Translations under genes and position numbers: made by a program
The notes under the pieces: generated by a model
What the model saw: the letters and a program-made list of their open reading frames with translations, nothing else
What the model was told of the DNA's origin: nothing
Databases searched by the model: none
In this document: positions 45,529 through 54,392 of the stretch, piece after piece
How positions within the stretch are numbered: the first letter of the stretch is position 1
How the letters are laid out: every line of letters starts with the position of its first letter
NCBI RefSeq assembly: GCF_000025965.1
Contig: NC_006513.1
Span: forward strand, 2,480,001 to 2,544,000
Direction: 5' to 3'
Length of the DNA: 64,000 nucleotides
Source of the DNA: Aromatoleum aromaticum EbN1
GTDB lineage: Bacteria > Pseudomonadota > Gammaproteobacteria > Burkholderiales > Rhodocyclaceae

Positions 45529-46863
45529 ATGCGTGATTTGCTCTTACTGCTGATCGTGGTCCCCGGCGGCTTGCTTGCGCTTCGGCATCCCTTCGTCGGC
45601 GCGATGATGTGGACCTGGATCAGCATCATGAACCCTCACCGTCTGACCTGGAGCTTCATGCACGACGCTCCGGTCGCGATGTTCATCGGCGTATGTACCC
45701 TGATCGGCCTGCTGTCGTCGAAGGAAAAACGCAGTCCCTTCATTGGCGCGCCCGTCTACTGGCTCGTTGTCCTGGTGGGCTGGATGTTTGTCACGACCAT
45801 CTTCGCGTTCGATACCGCGGCGAGCATGAAGCAACTCGTAAAGGTGCTGAAGATCGACCTGATGGTGTTGGTCACGCTGATGCTTGTCCGGACCAAGCGC
45901 GAGATGATCGTCTTTGCCTGGATTCTCGCGCTGTCGGTGGCGTTCTACGGCATCAAGGGGGGCATCTATACCTTGCTCCAAGGGGGGGAAGGGAGGGTTT
46001 ACGGACCCGAGGGGACCTACATCGAGGATAACAACTCCCTGGCCGTGGCGTTGATCGTTACCGTGCCGCTGCTTCGCTTCTTGCAAACGACGCTCGAGAA
46101 AACATGGCAGAAATACGCGATGACAGGCGCTATCCTGATCTGCGGGGTAGCCATTCTCGGTTCGCATTCGCGGGGCGGTTTCCTAGCCATTTCGGCGATG
46201 CTCGCCGTGCTTTGGTGGCGCGGAAAGAACAAGCTGGCGACGGGTCTTATCATGTTGACCGTTGGCGCCGCGGCACTTTCGTTCATGCCTCCCGAGTGGT
46301 GGACGCGGATGGAAACGATCGGGACGCATGAGGATCGTTCCGCAATGGGGCGCATCAACGCCTGGACAATGGCATTCAACATTGCAAAAGATAATTTCTT
46401 CGGAGGTGGATACAGTATTTACAACCCGTGGGTTTACAGCGTCTATGCGCCCGATCCGACCTATATCGTCTCGGCGCACAGCATCTACTTCCACATGCTG
46501 GGCGAGCATGGATTCGGCGGACTTTTGATCTACCTTTGCCTATGGCTGACGACCTGGACGACTGCCGGATGGCTGCGTAAGCATGGGCGCAAGCAGACCG
46601 AAACGGAGTGGTGTGCTCAATTCGGTTCAATGTTGCAGGTATCGCTCGTCGGCTTCGCCGTGGGAGGTGCCTTTCTCAGTCTTTCGTACTTCGATCTGCC
46701 CTACAATCTGATGGCCCTTGCAGTCGCAGCACGCTTCTGGGTGCAGTCTCGCGCATGGGAGACCGAGCCGGCGTTTGAACCCCACGGACGGATCTTCGGA
46801 GTGCCCTTGTTCGTTGGCGACCGGCTGGGGCCACCGCGCCGGTCAACGTTTCAGCAGGCGTAG
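45529..46863 (+). CDS. Exosortase-A-associated O-antigen ligase / polymerase-like protein
   Basis: The 444-residue integral membrane protein has ~ten helices and a large periplasmic loop, the layout of Wzy/WaaL-type enzymes that join glycan repeats or transfer glycan to an acceptor. Landmarks are WTWISIMNPHRLTW, a middle HSRGGFLAISAM (the conserved R-GG of ligases) and AHSIYFHMLGEHGFGG. It matches the putative O-glycosylation ligase of exosortase-A loci. GAGGAGCAACTGAA precedes the ATG. It ends overlapping (by 21 bases) a gene on the opposite strand. Confidence 0.9.
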   Translation: MRDLLLLLIVVPGGLLALRHPFVGAMMWTWISIMNPHRLTWSFMHDAPVAMFIGVCTLIGLLSSKEKRSPFIGAPVYWLVVLVGWMFVTTIFAFDTAASMKQLVKVLKIDLMVLVTLMLVRTKREMIVFAWILALSVAFYGIKGGIYTLLQGGEGRVYGPEGTYIEDNNSLAVALIVTVPLLRFLQTTLEKTWQKYAMTGAILICGVAILGSHSRGGFLAISAMLAVLWWRGKNKLATGLIMLTVGAAALSFMPPEWWTRMETIGTHEDRSAMGRINAWTMAFNIAKDNFFGGGYSIYNPWVYSVYAPDPTYIVSAHSIYFHMLGEHGFGGLLIYLCLWLTTWTTAGWLRKHGRKQTETEWCAQFGSMLQVSLVGFAVGGAFLSLSYFDLPYNLMALAVAARFWVQSRAWETEPAFEPHGRIFGVPLFVGDRLGPPRRSTFQQA

Positions 46864-48072
46864 CGCGTAGTTCCTCAGATCGGCGAGCATTGGACCGGGG
46901 TCGCGATGATCCCACAGGTAATAGCGCGCTTCGGGCCGCAGGAAATCCCGCGCGAAGCGCCAAAGTTCGTGGCCCGGCCGAATGCAGAAAAACGGATCCT
47001 GGATCTTTCCCGGCTGAAACAGAATGCGCATGAGCCGTTTAATCTCGCTGATGACCATTCGGCAGCGCAGTTCCTCGTTCAGAGGTGGAAGAGCCGGGCG
47101 TATCCCCTGCCCCTGCAGTTGATAAGCGAGACGGGCGAAACCCGCCCCGGCATGCACCGCAAGAGGAAAACTTCCCCAGAATCGGCCATTGATTTCCATC
47201 AGCGCAGCTTCGCCGGTCGCATCATCGAGGCGGTACTCCACCATTGCGCAGCCTTCCCATCCGACGGCCCGCAACAGCGCAATGGAGCGTTCCTGGAGGT
47301 CCTGGTGCTGCGATAGGGACAATGCATCGCAGACGCTGGAAAAACCACCCTCCGGCGGCCACTCGGCGATTCGCAGGTGCTGGAAGCGCCTCACGGCCTG
47401 ACCGCCGTGCATGAAGAAGAATTGCCCCAGACCCCGGCCGGGCCAATACTCCTGGATCAGCGGCCAGATTTGCGCCGGTACGAAACGCTCGCCGATACGC
47501 CCGAGCGCCGCCTCGTCCGCAGCAAACTCCAGCTTCTGCAGTGATAATCCGTGCTTGTGCAGGCGTGGCATGGCGGCGATCGGGTCCGCCCATTTGACGA
47601 CCGCCGGATAGCGCATGGCAGTACAGGCTTCGCGCCAGGACGTGAGCGAGGTCGGCGCATGGGTTCGCGGCACGCGAATGCCGACCGTTTCCGCGAGCTT
47701 CAGCGTCTGCGCCTTGTCGAGCACACGGCGGAAGACGTCCGCCTCGGGTGCGATCACCTTCACCGACCCTAATGCCTCGCGGTGGGTAATCAGCCATGTA
47801 AGGTCGGCTTCCGAGATCGCGAGCAGGATCGCGCTGCCATACTCGTCGCCGAGTTCGCGAATACGCCGCACCAGCGCATCGTCACGCGCCGGGCCGACAA
47901 CAACGCCGCGCGCCAGGTAACGGGACGCGAGGCCGATCGAGCGACTGCGGTTCGCGAGGCCGACGACGCGTACACCGGCACGGCCGAGTTCGCGAATCAC
48001 GCCGACGCCGATCTGTGTGTCGATGCCGAGCACGAAGCACGGCGGCGATGCCGGGTTTGCCTGGCCGTTCAT
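46843..48072 (-). CDS. ATP-grasp family carboxylate-amine/thiol ligase (first)
   Basis: The 409-residue protein has the ATP-grasp layout: N-terminal pre-grasp Rossmann region (VLGIDTQIGVGVIRELGRAG), central RYPAVVKWADPI lysine strand, and the metal-binding end with MVEYRLDDATGEAALMEINGRFWGS (Glu and Asn ligands). ATP-grasp enzymes form an acyl-phosphate and couple it to an amine or thiol; the substrate here is unknown. It is the most downstream gene of the minus-strand cassette, and a second ATP-grasp protein lies at 61157-62326. Confidence 0.88.
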   Translation of the reverse strand: MNGQANPASPPCFVLGIDTQIGVGVIRELGRAGVRVVGLANRSRSIGLASRYLARGVVVGPARDDALVRRIRELGDEYGSAILLAISEADLTWLITHREALGSVKVIAPEADVFRRVLDKAQTLKLAETVGIRVPRTHAPTSLTSWREACTAMRYPAVVKWADPIAAMPRLHKHGLSLQKLEFAADEAALGRIGERFVPAQIWPLIQEYWPGRGLGQFFFMHGGQAVRRFQHLRIAEWPPEGGFSSVCDALSLSQHQDLQERSIALLRAVGWEGCAMVEYRLDDATGEAALMEINGRFWGSFPLAVHAGAGFARLAYQLQGQGIRPALPPLNEELRCRMVISEIKRLMRILFQPGKIQDPFFCIRPGHELWRFARDFLRPEARYYLWDHRDPGPMLADLRNYALRLLKR

Positions 48073-48088
48073 GACTCGCGATCTCGCC

Positions 48089-49051
48089 TTACATGGTCAG
48101 ACGGCGGGCTGCCTGTCCGGCATAACGATTGAGGGTGGCCAAGCGGCCGACCTGCACCAGAGTAGCGTCGGGTGGTGTAATCGCCAGATCGGGCGATAGT
48201 GCGAGGCCCCGCGTGGGAAATACATGGCGGTGTTCGCCAAGATACCGGCAAAGCCTCTCGAAGCGTGCCGCGACGATGCCGTCGGGCGTCGTTGCGCCCG
48301 TGCGCAGCATCTCGAAGTTGTGCGACAGCACGGTAAAGGAGGGGTGGCCGCAGCGCGCCGAACCCTCGATCGCCTGCTCGAACTCGCGTGCGCTGCATGC
48401 GCCGACCTGTGCGTGCCGCTTCCGGCCCCACCCGTCGCGGAATACCGTCATCGGCAGCAGTTGAAGCGCGCCACGCTGGCGCGGGAAGTAGAAATCGCCC
48501 TCCGCGCGCAAGTCTGCGCCGGAAACCGCGTAGCACATGTTGAGGCTCGAATCCACGCGCAGGCCGCAGGCCTCGACGGCGGCGAGGGTGTCGGCGTTCG
48601 CGGCGAAGCTGCCGGCACGAAACGCGGTCACGCGGTCGCTGCCGGCCTCGGCGAGCAGCGCCAGCCCGCGGCGCAGCAGTGCGGTCTGCTCTTCGCGCGA
48701 ATAGTGGATCAGGTGCTGGCGCTTGAAAGGCTTGTCCGGAAAGATGTACGGGCGGATCTCGTCGGTCCATTCCGGATGCAGGTGCATCTGCACTTCCTGC
48801 CCGGCGTCGCGGATCAGCCCCGTCACCCTGGCCAGGTGTTCGACGCCGAAGCGGGCGGCGAACAGCGGTTCGACGAAGAACACGCCGCGCAGGCTGTGGC
48901 GATTCAGGATTTCCAGCGTCTTCGGCAAGGCGTATTCGCCCGCGCGCGAGCGGCCATACACGTAGCGATCGAACGCGGCCGGAAAGCGTTCGTCGAGTGC
49001 CTGCCAGCTGTTGCACCAGATCTCGATGTCGAAAGTCAGGAAGACGTTCAT
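48089..49051 (-). CDS. Polysaccharide deacetylase-like protein
   Basis: The 320-residue protein begins MNVFLTFDIEIWCNSW with a NodB-type Asp region, then HSLRGVFFVEPLFA, EVQMHLHPEWTDEI (His ligands), TAFRAGSF and HPSFTVLSHNFE. These are the core motifs of a carbohydrate-esterase-4-like deacetylase, although the first Asp pair is DIE rather than DD. It probably deacetylates a glycan or glycan precursor. The start overlaps the phosphatase-like gene by four bases. Confidence 0.85.
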   Translation of the reverse strand: MNVFLTFDIEIWCNSWQALDERFPAAFDRYVYGRSRAGEYALPKTLEILNRHSLRGVFFVEPLFAARFGVEHLARVTGLIRDAGQEVQMHLHPEWTDEIRPYIFPDKPFKRQHLIHYSREEQTALLRRGLALLAEAGSDRVTAFRAGSFAANADTLAAVEACGLRVDSSLNMCYAVSGADLRAEGDFYFPRQRGALQLLPMTVFRDGWGRKRHAQVGACSAREFEQAIEGSARCGHPSFTVLSHNFEMLRTGATTPDGIVAARFERLCRYLGEHRHVFPTRGLALSPDLAITPPDATLVQVGRLATLNRYAGQAARRLTM

Positions 49052-49641
49052 CGGCGAATGCTCGGGCTGTTGCCGAGTTCCAGTTCGTTCACCAGATTGC
49101 GCACCGCTGGCAGCAGGATGGCGAAGCAACTGCGATAGTAGTCCTCGGAAAGCGTGTCGGGATCGTGGATGTGATAACGGATCGGTCGCGCCCAATGCCC
49201 CAGCAGCGCGATGCGCGCGGCCGGAATGCCGTGGCTGACCAGGCGATGCGCATGGCGCAACTCCATCACCAGCAGCAGATCGTCGTCGCGCGGGCAGTAA
49301 TCGGAGATGTCGGTGGCGGCGTGATGCTCGAGCGACAGACCGAATTCCCGCGCCACCATGCGTGCCGTCTCGGTCGCAGGAGCGCCGGTGGTCGTCGACA
49401 GGCCGATCGAGATGCAGTCCACCGGTTCGCGGGCAGCGACTGCGTGGGCGAACGCACTGCGATTGATGTTTCCCAGGCAGACGAACACGAGCCGCCCGAC
49501 CTTGCGAGGGTCCACGGAACGGAACCGATTGCGCGCGCCGACGATGCCTTCGAGTTGACCCAGCAGATAGCGCATCCAGCCGCGATGGGTGCCGTGGTTG
49601 GTCTCGATCAGTCGCAGCGTACGCGCGAATACCGAACTCAC
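49048..49641 (-). CDS. Low-molecular-weight tyrosine phosphatase-like protein with N-terminal extension
   Basis: The 197-residue protein contains the LMW-PTP active-site loop VCLGNINRSA (Cys55, Arg61) and the general-acid segment HDPDTL (Asp160). The family norm is ~150 residues with the active Cys near residue 10; here ~50 extra residues precede it. In capsule systems such enzymes (Wzb) dephosphorylate the BY-kinase. The cassette context suggests this, but the kinase is 24 kb away on the other strand. GTG 49641 overlaps the upstream stop (GTGA). Confidence 0.85.
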   Translation of the reverse strand: MSSVFARTLRLIETNHGTHRGWMRYLLGQLEGIVGARNRFRSVDPRKVGRLVFVCLGNINRSAFAHAVAAREPVDCISIGLSTTTGAPATETARMVAREFGLSLEHHAATDISDYCPRDDDLLLVMELRHAHRLVSHGIPAARIALLGHWARPIRYHIHDPDTLSEDYYRSCFAILLPAVRNLVNELELGNSPSIRR

Positions 49642-51467
49642 AAACGATACTCCGGCGCGTGCTCGCGCAGCCACAGCTCCAGCATCTGCAGGATCCACAC
49701 CATTTCGCCGTAATAGCCCGGATGGGCTGGCAGGAGGTTCGTGAGGAGGTCGTCGATGAATGCGCCGCGGACGATGCCGCGCTGCTTGAGCGTTTCCAGC
49801 GAATCCCGCGCCATGCTCCGCAAGCCGGCATGCTGCGAGGCCCATACACCGAACGGAAGGCCGAAGCCGTGCTTTTTCTTCGCGATGATCTCGTCGGGCA
49901 GGAAGCCGCGCAGGGCTTCCTTGAAGAACCAGCGCAGGGTCAACCCCTTGAGCTTCCACTCGGCGGGCAGAGTCAGCGAGAACTCGAGCAACTCGTCTGA
50001 CAGCAGCGGAAATGCGACCTCCACCCCTGCGAGTGCGGTCGAACCCAGCACCTTGGACAGATCATTATCGGCCAGCGTGTATTTCCAGTCGAAGGCCAGC
50101 ATCCGGTTCACCAGCGGCTGCCCGGCGGTTTCCGCCCATACCGTGCGCTGCGCTGCCAGCGGCGCCTCCTGCTGTACGAGGCCGAGGAAATCGGCCGTCA
50201 ACACATGCGTCGGCCCCAGCCGCAGCAGCAGGTTGTACATGCCCATGCGGTCGGGCAGGGGGACGCGGGCCTGGCTCACGTAGCTGGCCGCCTTCTTCAC
50301 CACCGGCACACGATCCATCCCTCGCAAGCCCAGCATCGGCTCCAGCATCGATGAGCGCAGCACACCCGGCACAGCGTCGTAGAAGCCGAAAATGCGCTGC
50401 TTTGCGTAGCGCGAATTGCCGCCGAAGAGTTCGTCGCCACCGTCGCCGGCGAGCATGCGGGTGATGCCATCGTTGCGCGCGTTGCGGGCACACAGCCAGC
50501 TCGGCACCACCGAGGAGTTGCCGAAGGGTTCGTCGTAATATGCCGCGACCTTCGGGATGCCCTCGATCAGGTCGTCCGGGGTTACGTAGTACTCGTGGTG
50601 ATCCGTGCCGAAGTGCTTCGCCGCGATCCGCGCGTAGGCCATCTCGTCGTAGCCGGCGGCGTCGAAGCCGATCGAATAGGTCGGCGCCGGCCGGCCAAGT
50701 ACCCTGCACAACATGCCGGACACTGTCGAGCTATCGGTACCGCCCGAGAGAAAGGCCCCCGGCTGGCCGTCCGAGGTTTCGCGTGCGACCGCCGATTCGA
50801 CGATCTCGAGAAAGCGCAGCTTGCCCGCCTCCAGATCCAGTGACCGGTCCGGGGCAAAGCGGGGCGTCCAGTAGCGCTCGCTGCGTGCCTTTCCGTCACG
50901 CCAGTGCAGGACGTGACCGGGCAGCAGTCGTTCGACGCCGGCGAACACCGTTCTCGGCGCTGGAATCATGTGGAAATAGAGGTAATCGAACAGGGCCTGG
51001 GTGTCGAGCGCTTTGGCCACGACCGGCACTTCGTCCGCACGGGTCGCGAAGGCGAGCATTCCATCCTCGATCGCATGGCACAAGGGATGCGTGCCAAAGC
51101 GGTCCACCGCGAGCCACGCGGATCCTTCGCCGCCGTTCAGCACCACGACCGCGAACCGGCCTTTCGCCGCAGCCGGAGCGCGTGCCCCCCGCTCGCGAAA
51201 GGCGTCGAGCCAGGCCGCCGCTATGCCGGCGGTCGACGCGCGCTCATGGAGGGCGCCGGGCTCGAAGCGAGGGCTGCCGAGCGCCATGCAGACCAAGTCG
51301 CCTGCCCGATGAACGGCAACCCCGCCGTCGTGGGAGCAGAAGCCGCTGCGAAATTCGACCAGACCGGAGAGGCTGTTCGACCGACCCGCTCCATGCAAGG
51401 GTGCGTTGCGCGAAATGGCGCCTGTAATTCTGGCAAGCAAGCGTGGTCCCTCCACTTTGCGGTGCAT
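49638..51467 (-). CDS. Asparagine-synthase-like protein lacking the Cys nucleophile
   Basis: The 609-residue protein has an asparagine-synthetase layout: N-terminal Ntn-like half and C-terminal ATP-pyrophosphatase half with GAFLSGGTDSSTVSGM and MLAGDGGDELFGGNSRY. Where active family members begin MCGI, this one reads LARITGAIS, so the glutaminase Cys is missing. It may use free ammonia or another amine, as beta-lactam synthetase-like relatives do. Starts: ATG 51467 (weak ribosome-binding site) or TTG 51440, which has GGAGGG seven bases upstream and may be the true start; the Cys is absent either way. Confidence 0.85.
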   Translation of the reverse strand: MHRKVEGPRLLARITGAISRNAPLHGAGRSNSLSGLVEFRSGFCSHDGGVAVHRAGDLVCMALGSPRFEPGALHERASTAGIAAAWLDAFRERGARAPAAAKGRFAVVVLNGGEGSAWLAVDRFGTHPLCHAIEDGMLAFATRADEVPVVAKALDTQALFDYLYFHMIPAPRTVFAGVERLLPGHVLHWRDGKARSERYWTPRFAPDRSLDLEAGKLRFLEIVESAVARETSDGQPGAFLSGGTDSSTVSGMLCRVLGRPAPTYSIGFDAAGYDEMAYARIAAKHFGTDHHEYYVTPDDLIEGIPKVAAYYDEPFGNSSVVPSWLCARNARNDGITRMLAGDGGDELFGGNSRYAKQRIFGFYDAVPGVLRSSMLEPMLGLRGMDRVPVVKKAASYVSQARVPLPDRMGMYNLLLRLGPTHVLTADFLGLVQQEAPLAAQRTVWAETAGQPLVNRMLAFDWKYTLADNDLSKVLGSTALAGVEVAFPLLSDELLEFSLTLPAEWKLKGLTLRWFFKEALRGFLPDEIIAKKKHGFGLPFGVWASQHAGLRSMARDSLETLKQRGIVRGAFIDDLLTNLLPAHPGYYGEMVWILQMLELWLREHAPEYRL

Positions 51468-51686
51468 GTCACTGCTGATCCAGGGCCGGTTAATCATACC
51501 GCATCGGGGTTGCCGCTTGGCCGTCACGGAGTCGACGGCGCGGGAAAGAAAAACGTAACCGCCCTCGCAGCGGCCGCCATCGCCGGTGCGGGGCTGGTAG
51601 TATCGTCCGCGCTCGACGTCCGTTTACCCGATGTTCTCGGCTCGCTCGCTCGCGCGTGCGACCGCGATACAACAAAGGGGGCCGCT

Positions 51687-53255
51687 GTGGATTCCAATAG
51701 CCTTGCCGATCGCCCCGTCTGCTCGACGCTGGCCTCGAGCCCGCATTCCCAGGGCGCGCACCGAAGAAGGCCAGCAAAGTCATTGCGTCGCATTGCCGCG
51801 CTGTGCATCTGTCTCTCGCCCGCCGTCGGGTCAGCGGCCCTGACCTTGTCGGATGGCGCCGGAGGAATGACCTGCCGCCACTTCGCGACCGCCGCCAAGA
51901 TGGCGTGGCAGCAGGCCGGGGGTGACTGGGCCGACGCAACCGGCAAACCATACGGGGACAAGCCCTATGCGGCGGAAGACGTGCCGATGGCGCGAGGCCG
52001 CCAGAGCGTGTCATGGGACGTGACAGCCCTCGTGCGGGCTTGGCAAGATCATGTCGTGCCGCCCGGCGCAGTACTGTTGCGAGCGATTCCGGGGACGAAC
52101 CCGGGAGCAGTCAACTTCGACAGTCGTGAGAGCGAGGATGCGTCTGCCCGGCCTGAGCTCATCATCGAATGGGCGGGCGACACACGCACCCGATCGAACC
52201 CGCTGGCGGACACCCATTTGCCTTGCTCGACCCAAAAGAGCATCGGCGAGAAACCGGTTTTTCAGGTGAAAGGCGACACCAACGCGATCCTGGTCTTCCC
52301 CTTCGACGACAAGGATCGCCGCCCCATCGCGCGCGCGGAACTGCGGTTGAGCACCGGCAAGGTGTATCACCGCAGTACGTCGATCGGCGTCTACGGGCCG
52401 ACGCTGCCGGGCGGCAAGGGTGAGGCAACGCGACGAGGGATCGCCGGCGGATTCCCGCTCGACAAGGGAATTGAGCGCCACCCGGATGTGGTGTTCGCCG
52501 ACCGCTTCGAATCGCCCGACTGGATGACCCGCTGGCCGATCTACAGCAAGAACAGCACGACGGAGATCGTCGCCAGCGACGACGCCAACCGCTTCGAGCG
52601 CCTCGACGCCAGGGCCTTGAAAGTGACTGTTCCGAGAGGCAAGGTCCTCGGCCTGAACGCGCAATACCGGTTCGACCAACGCCCGGAGGGGGAGCCGGAG
52701 GCGATGTACTTCCGCTACTACCTTCGTTTTGGCGAAAACTGGAATCCCACCCTGCAGGGCGGCAAGCTGCCCGGATTCGCGGGCACCTATAATCGCGGAG
52801 GTTGGGGCGGGCGAAAGGCGAACGGCACCAATGGCTGGTCGGCGCGCGGTACCTTTTTTCGCCTGAGCGGCCGAAATTCCCTCTCTGGCGTCCATCGGAG
52901 CATCGGTTCCTACGTCTATCATGCCGATATGTCCCAGACCTATGGCAGTACCTGGGGCTGGAACCAGGGACCGACCGGCATGCTGGAAAAGAACCGCTGG
53001 TACAGCATCGAGCAGTACGTACGGATGAACACCCCGGGCAGGAATGACGGAGTGCTGCGCGCGTGGGTCGATGGCGAAGTTGCCTTCGAGAAAACCGACA
53101 TGCGCTATCGTGACGGGCTCGATCTGAAGATCGAGTCGCTATGGATGAACGTCTATCACGGCGGCACGACCCCGACCGCTCATGACCTGACGCTCTACAT
53201 CGATAATCTGGTGATCGCGCGGAATTACATTGGCCCCATGGAGCCGTCGCGTTAA
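51687..53255 (+). CDS. Secreted polysaccharide lyase-like protein (PL14-type C-terminus)
   Basis: The 522-residue protein has a late signal-like segment (LRRIAALCICLSPAVGSAAL, ~35-53). Two beta-rich modules follow that resemble DNRLRE domains (for example VSWDVTALVRAWQDH and NFDSRES, ~60-260). The C-terminal half (~300-520) resembles polysaccharide lyase family 14: YYLRFGENWNPTLQGGKLPGF, a tyrosine/tryptophan-rich groove (WNQGPTG, WYSIEQYV) and LYIDNLVIARNYIG. It may trim or turn over the exported polysaccharide. GTG 51687 follows AAAGGGGGCCGCT. It is the only plus-strand gene in this cassette. Confidence 0.72.
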   Translation: MDSNSLADRPVCSTLASSPHSQGAHRRRPAKSLRRIAALCICLSPAVGSAALTLSDGAGGMTCRHFATAAKMAWQQAGGDWADATGKPYGDKPYAAEDVPMARGRQSVSWDVTALVRAWQDHVVPPGAVLLRAIPGTNPGAVNFDSRESEDASARPELIIEWAGDTRTRSNPLADTHLPCSTQKSIGEKPVFQVKGDTNAILVFPFDDKDRRPIARAELRLSTGKVYHRSTSIGVYGPTLPGGKGEATRRGIAGGFPLDKGIERHPDVVFADRFESPDWMTRWPIYSKNSTTEIVASDDANRFERLDARALKVTVPRGKVLGLNAQYRFDQRPEGEPEAMYFRYYLRFGENWNPTLQGGKLPGFAGTYNRGGWGGRKANGTNGWSARGTFFRLSGRNSLSGVHRSIGSYVYHADMSQTYGSTWGWNQGPTGMLEKNRWYSIEQYVRMNTPGRNDGVLRAWVDGEVAFEKTDMRYRDGLDLKIESLWMNVYHGGTTPTAHDLTLYIDNLVIARNYIGPMEPSR

Positions 53256-53261
53256 GATTCA

Positions 53262-53411
53262 TTAAAAGGCCGCTTCGTCGGGGACCGTCGCTCCCGTTGT
53301 CGACACCTTGGCGGTGACCGAGGCGACGGCCGAAAAGCGTGTCGAAACGACAACTGCGTAGAGGGTCTCCGATGACGCCCCCCGATGCCCGAATGGGTGA
53401 TTCAGACTCAT
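53262..53411 (-). CDS. Possible 49-residue small protein coupled to a methyltransferase
   Basis: An ATG overlapping the methyltransferase stop (ATGA) opens a 49-codon frame rich in Ser, Ala and Val (for example LYAVVVSTRFSAVASVTAKV). The coupling geometry is suggestive, but the composition is unremarkable, there is no recognisable domain, and it may be chance or a gene remnant. Confidence 0.25.
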   Translation of the reverse strand: MSLNHPFGHRGASSETLYAVVVSTRFSAVASVTAKVSTTGATVPDEAAF

Positions 53412-54244
53412 GAGCGACGCTTGATTGCGAAAAGCGTAACGCCTGAGGTCAGAACATGCGCAGCAAAACGCAGGAGCGGGACGGTTTTCACTGCCCACAG
53501 GGCCGCACGCCCTGCTGAGCCGAATTTGGACATATCAGCAGCGTCGAAGCGATCAAGGCTTTGAAGACCGACTCGGTCAAGGTAGTCACGCAAGCCAAAG
53601 AAACTGAACCAATTGACAGCAGGGTATTTCGCATGGTTGACGAGTTCGGGGCGCGTTGTTACGGCCATCTGCTCGTAGTAGCGCTTCAATTGCGAGGGAT
53701 ACCAGCTATACAGGGGAAGGTGGAACTCATCCTGCTTCGGGCACAGAACGTTGGTGGTGCTCAGATAAAGTATGCCGCCCGGCGCGAGCACCCGGGCAGC
53801 CTCGTTGAGACAGGATTGCCAGTCCGCGACGTGTTCGAGCAGTTCGGGCAAGAGAACCACATTCATGCTTCCATCGGGATATGGCAATCGGGTCGCAGAG
53901 CCGACATCGAACTCAATGGAGAACCCGGCTTCGCTTGCGCGCATGCGTGCAATTTCGATGAGGGGGCCATTCACGTCTAGCCCATGGACCTCATGTCCGA
54001 GTTCGGCCCAGAGTCGGCTGAAAGTGCCGGCACCGCAACCAATGTCCGCGACATGCAGTGATCGTCCCGAATCGTCGTCTAGGGACAGCAGACGTAAAAC
54101 ATTGTCACGAATTCGCTTGAACCGCCCGAGTGTCGCGTCGGACACGCTGGCGCTTGAATAGTAGGCAAGGAAATTTGGGTCCGAACCGTGGTCGAACGAA
54201 ACGATATCTGCCTCTCTCGGCTGCCCTGAAGGTGTGGAATGCAT
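53408..54244 (-). CDS. SAM-dependent class I methyltransferase
   Basis: The 278-residue protein has motif I VADIGCGAGTFSRLWAELG (~65-85), the acidic loop VHGLDVNGPLIEIAR, motif II-like SMNVVLLPELLEHVADW, and motif III RVLAPGGILYLSTTN. It resembles Methyltransf_11/UbiG-type enzymes that act on small molecules or sugars, and probably methylates a glycan or precursor. ATG 54244 has GGAG six bases upstream; a TTG 12 bases earlier is open too. Confidence 0.9.
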   Translation of the reverse strand: MHSTPSGQPREADIVSFDHGSDPNFLAYYSSASVSDATLGRFKRIRDNVLRLLSLDDDSGRSLHVADIGCGAGTFSRLWAELGHEVHGLDVNGPLIEIARMRASEAGFSIEFDVGSATRLPYPDGSMNVVLLPELLEHVADWQSCLNEAARVLAPGGILYLSTTNVLCPKQDEFHLPLYSWYPSQLKRYYEQMAVTTRPELVNHAKYPAVNWFSFFGLRDYLDRVGLQSLDRFDAADMSKFGSAGRAALWAVKTVPLLRFAAHVLTSGVTLFAIKRRS

Positions 54245-54392
54245 GTCGGTCTCCAACTTGTGATCCTGTGCAGGCTATTCAACGTATCCGTTTTTGATGA
54301 TTATCGGAATATGTGAATGTCTTGATTTTGTCCATGGGCCGGAAAATGACAGCTTGAGGATGACCTGTTGGAAGGCGGGATAGGCAGGACGC

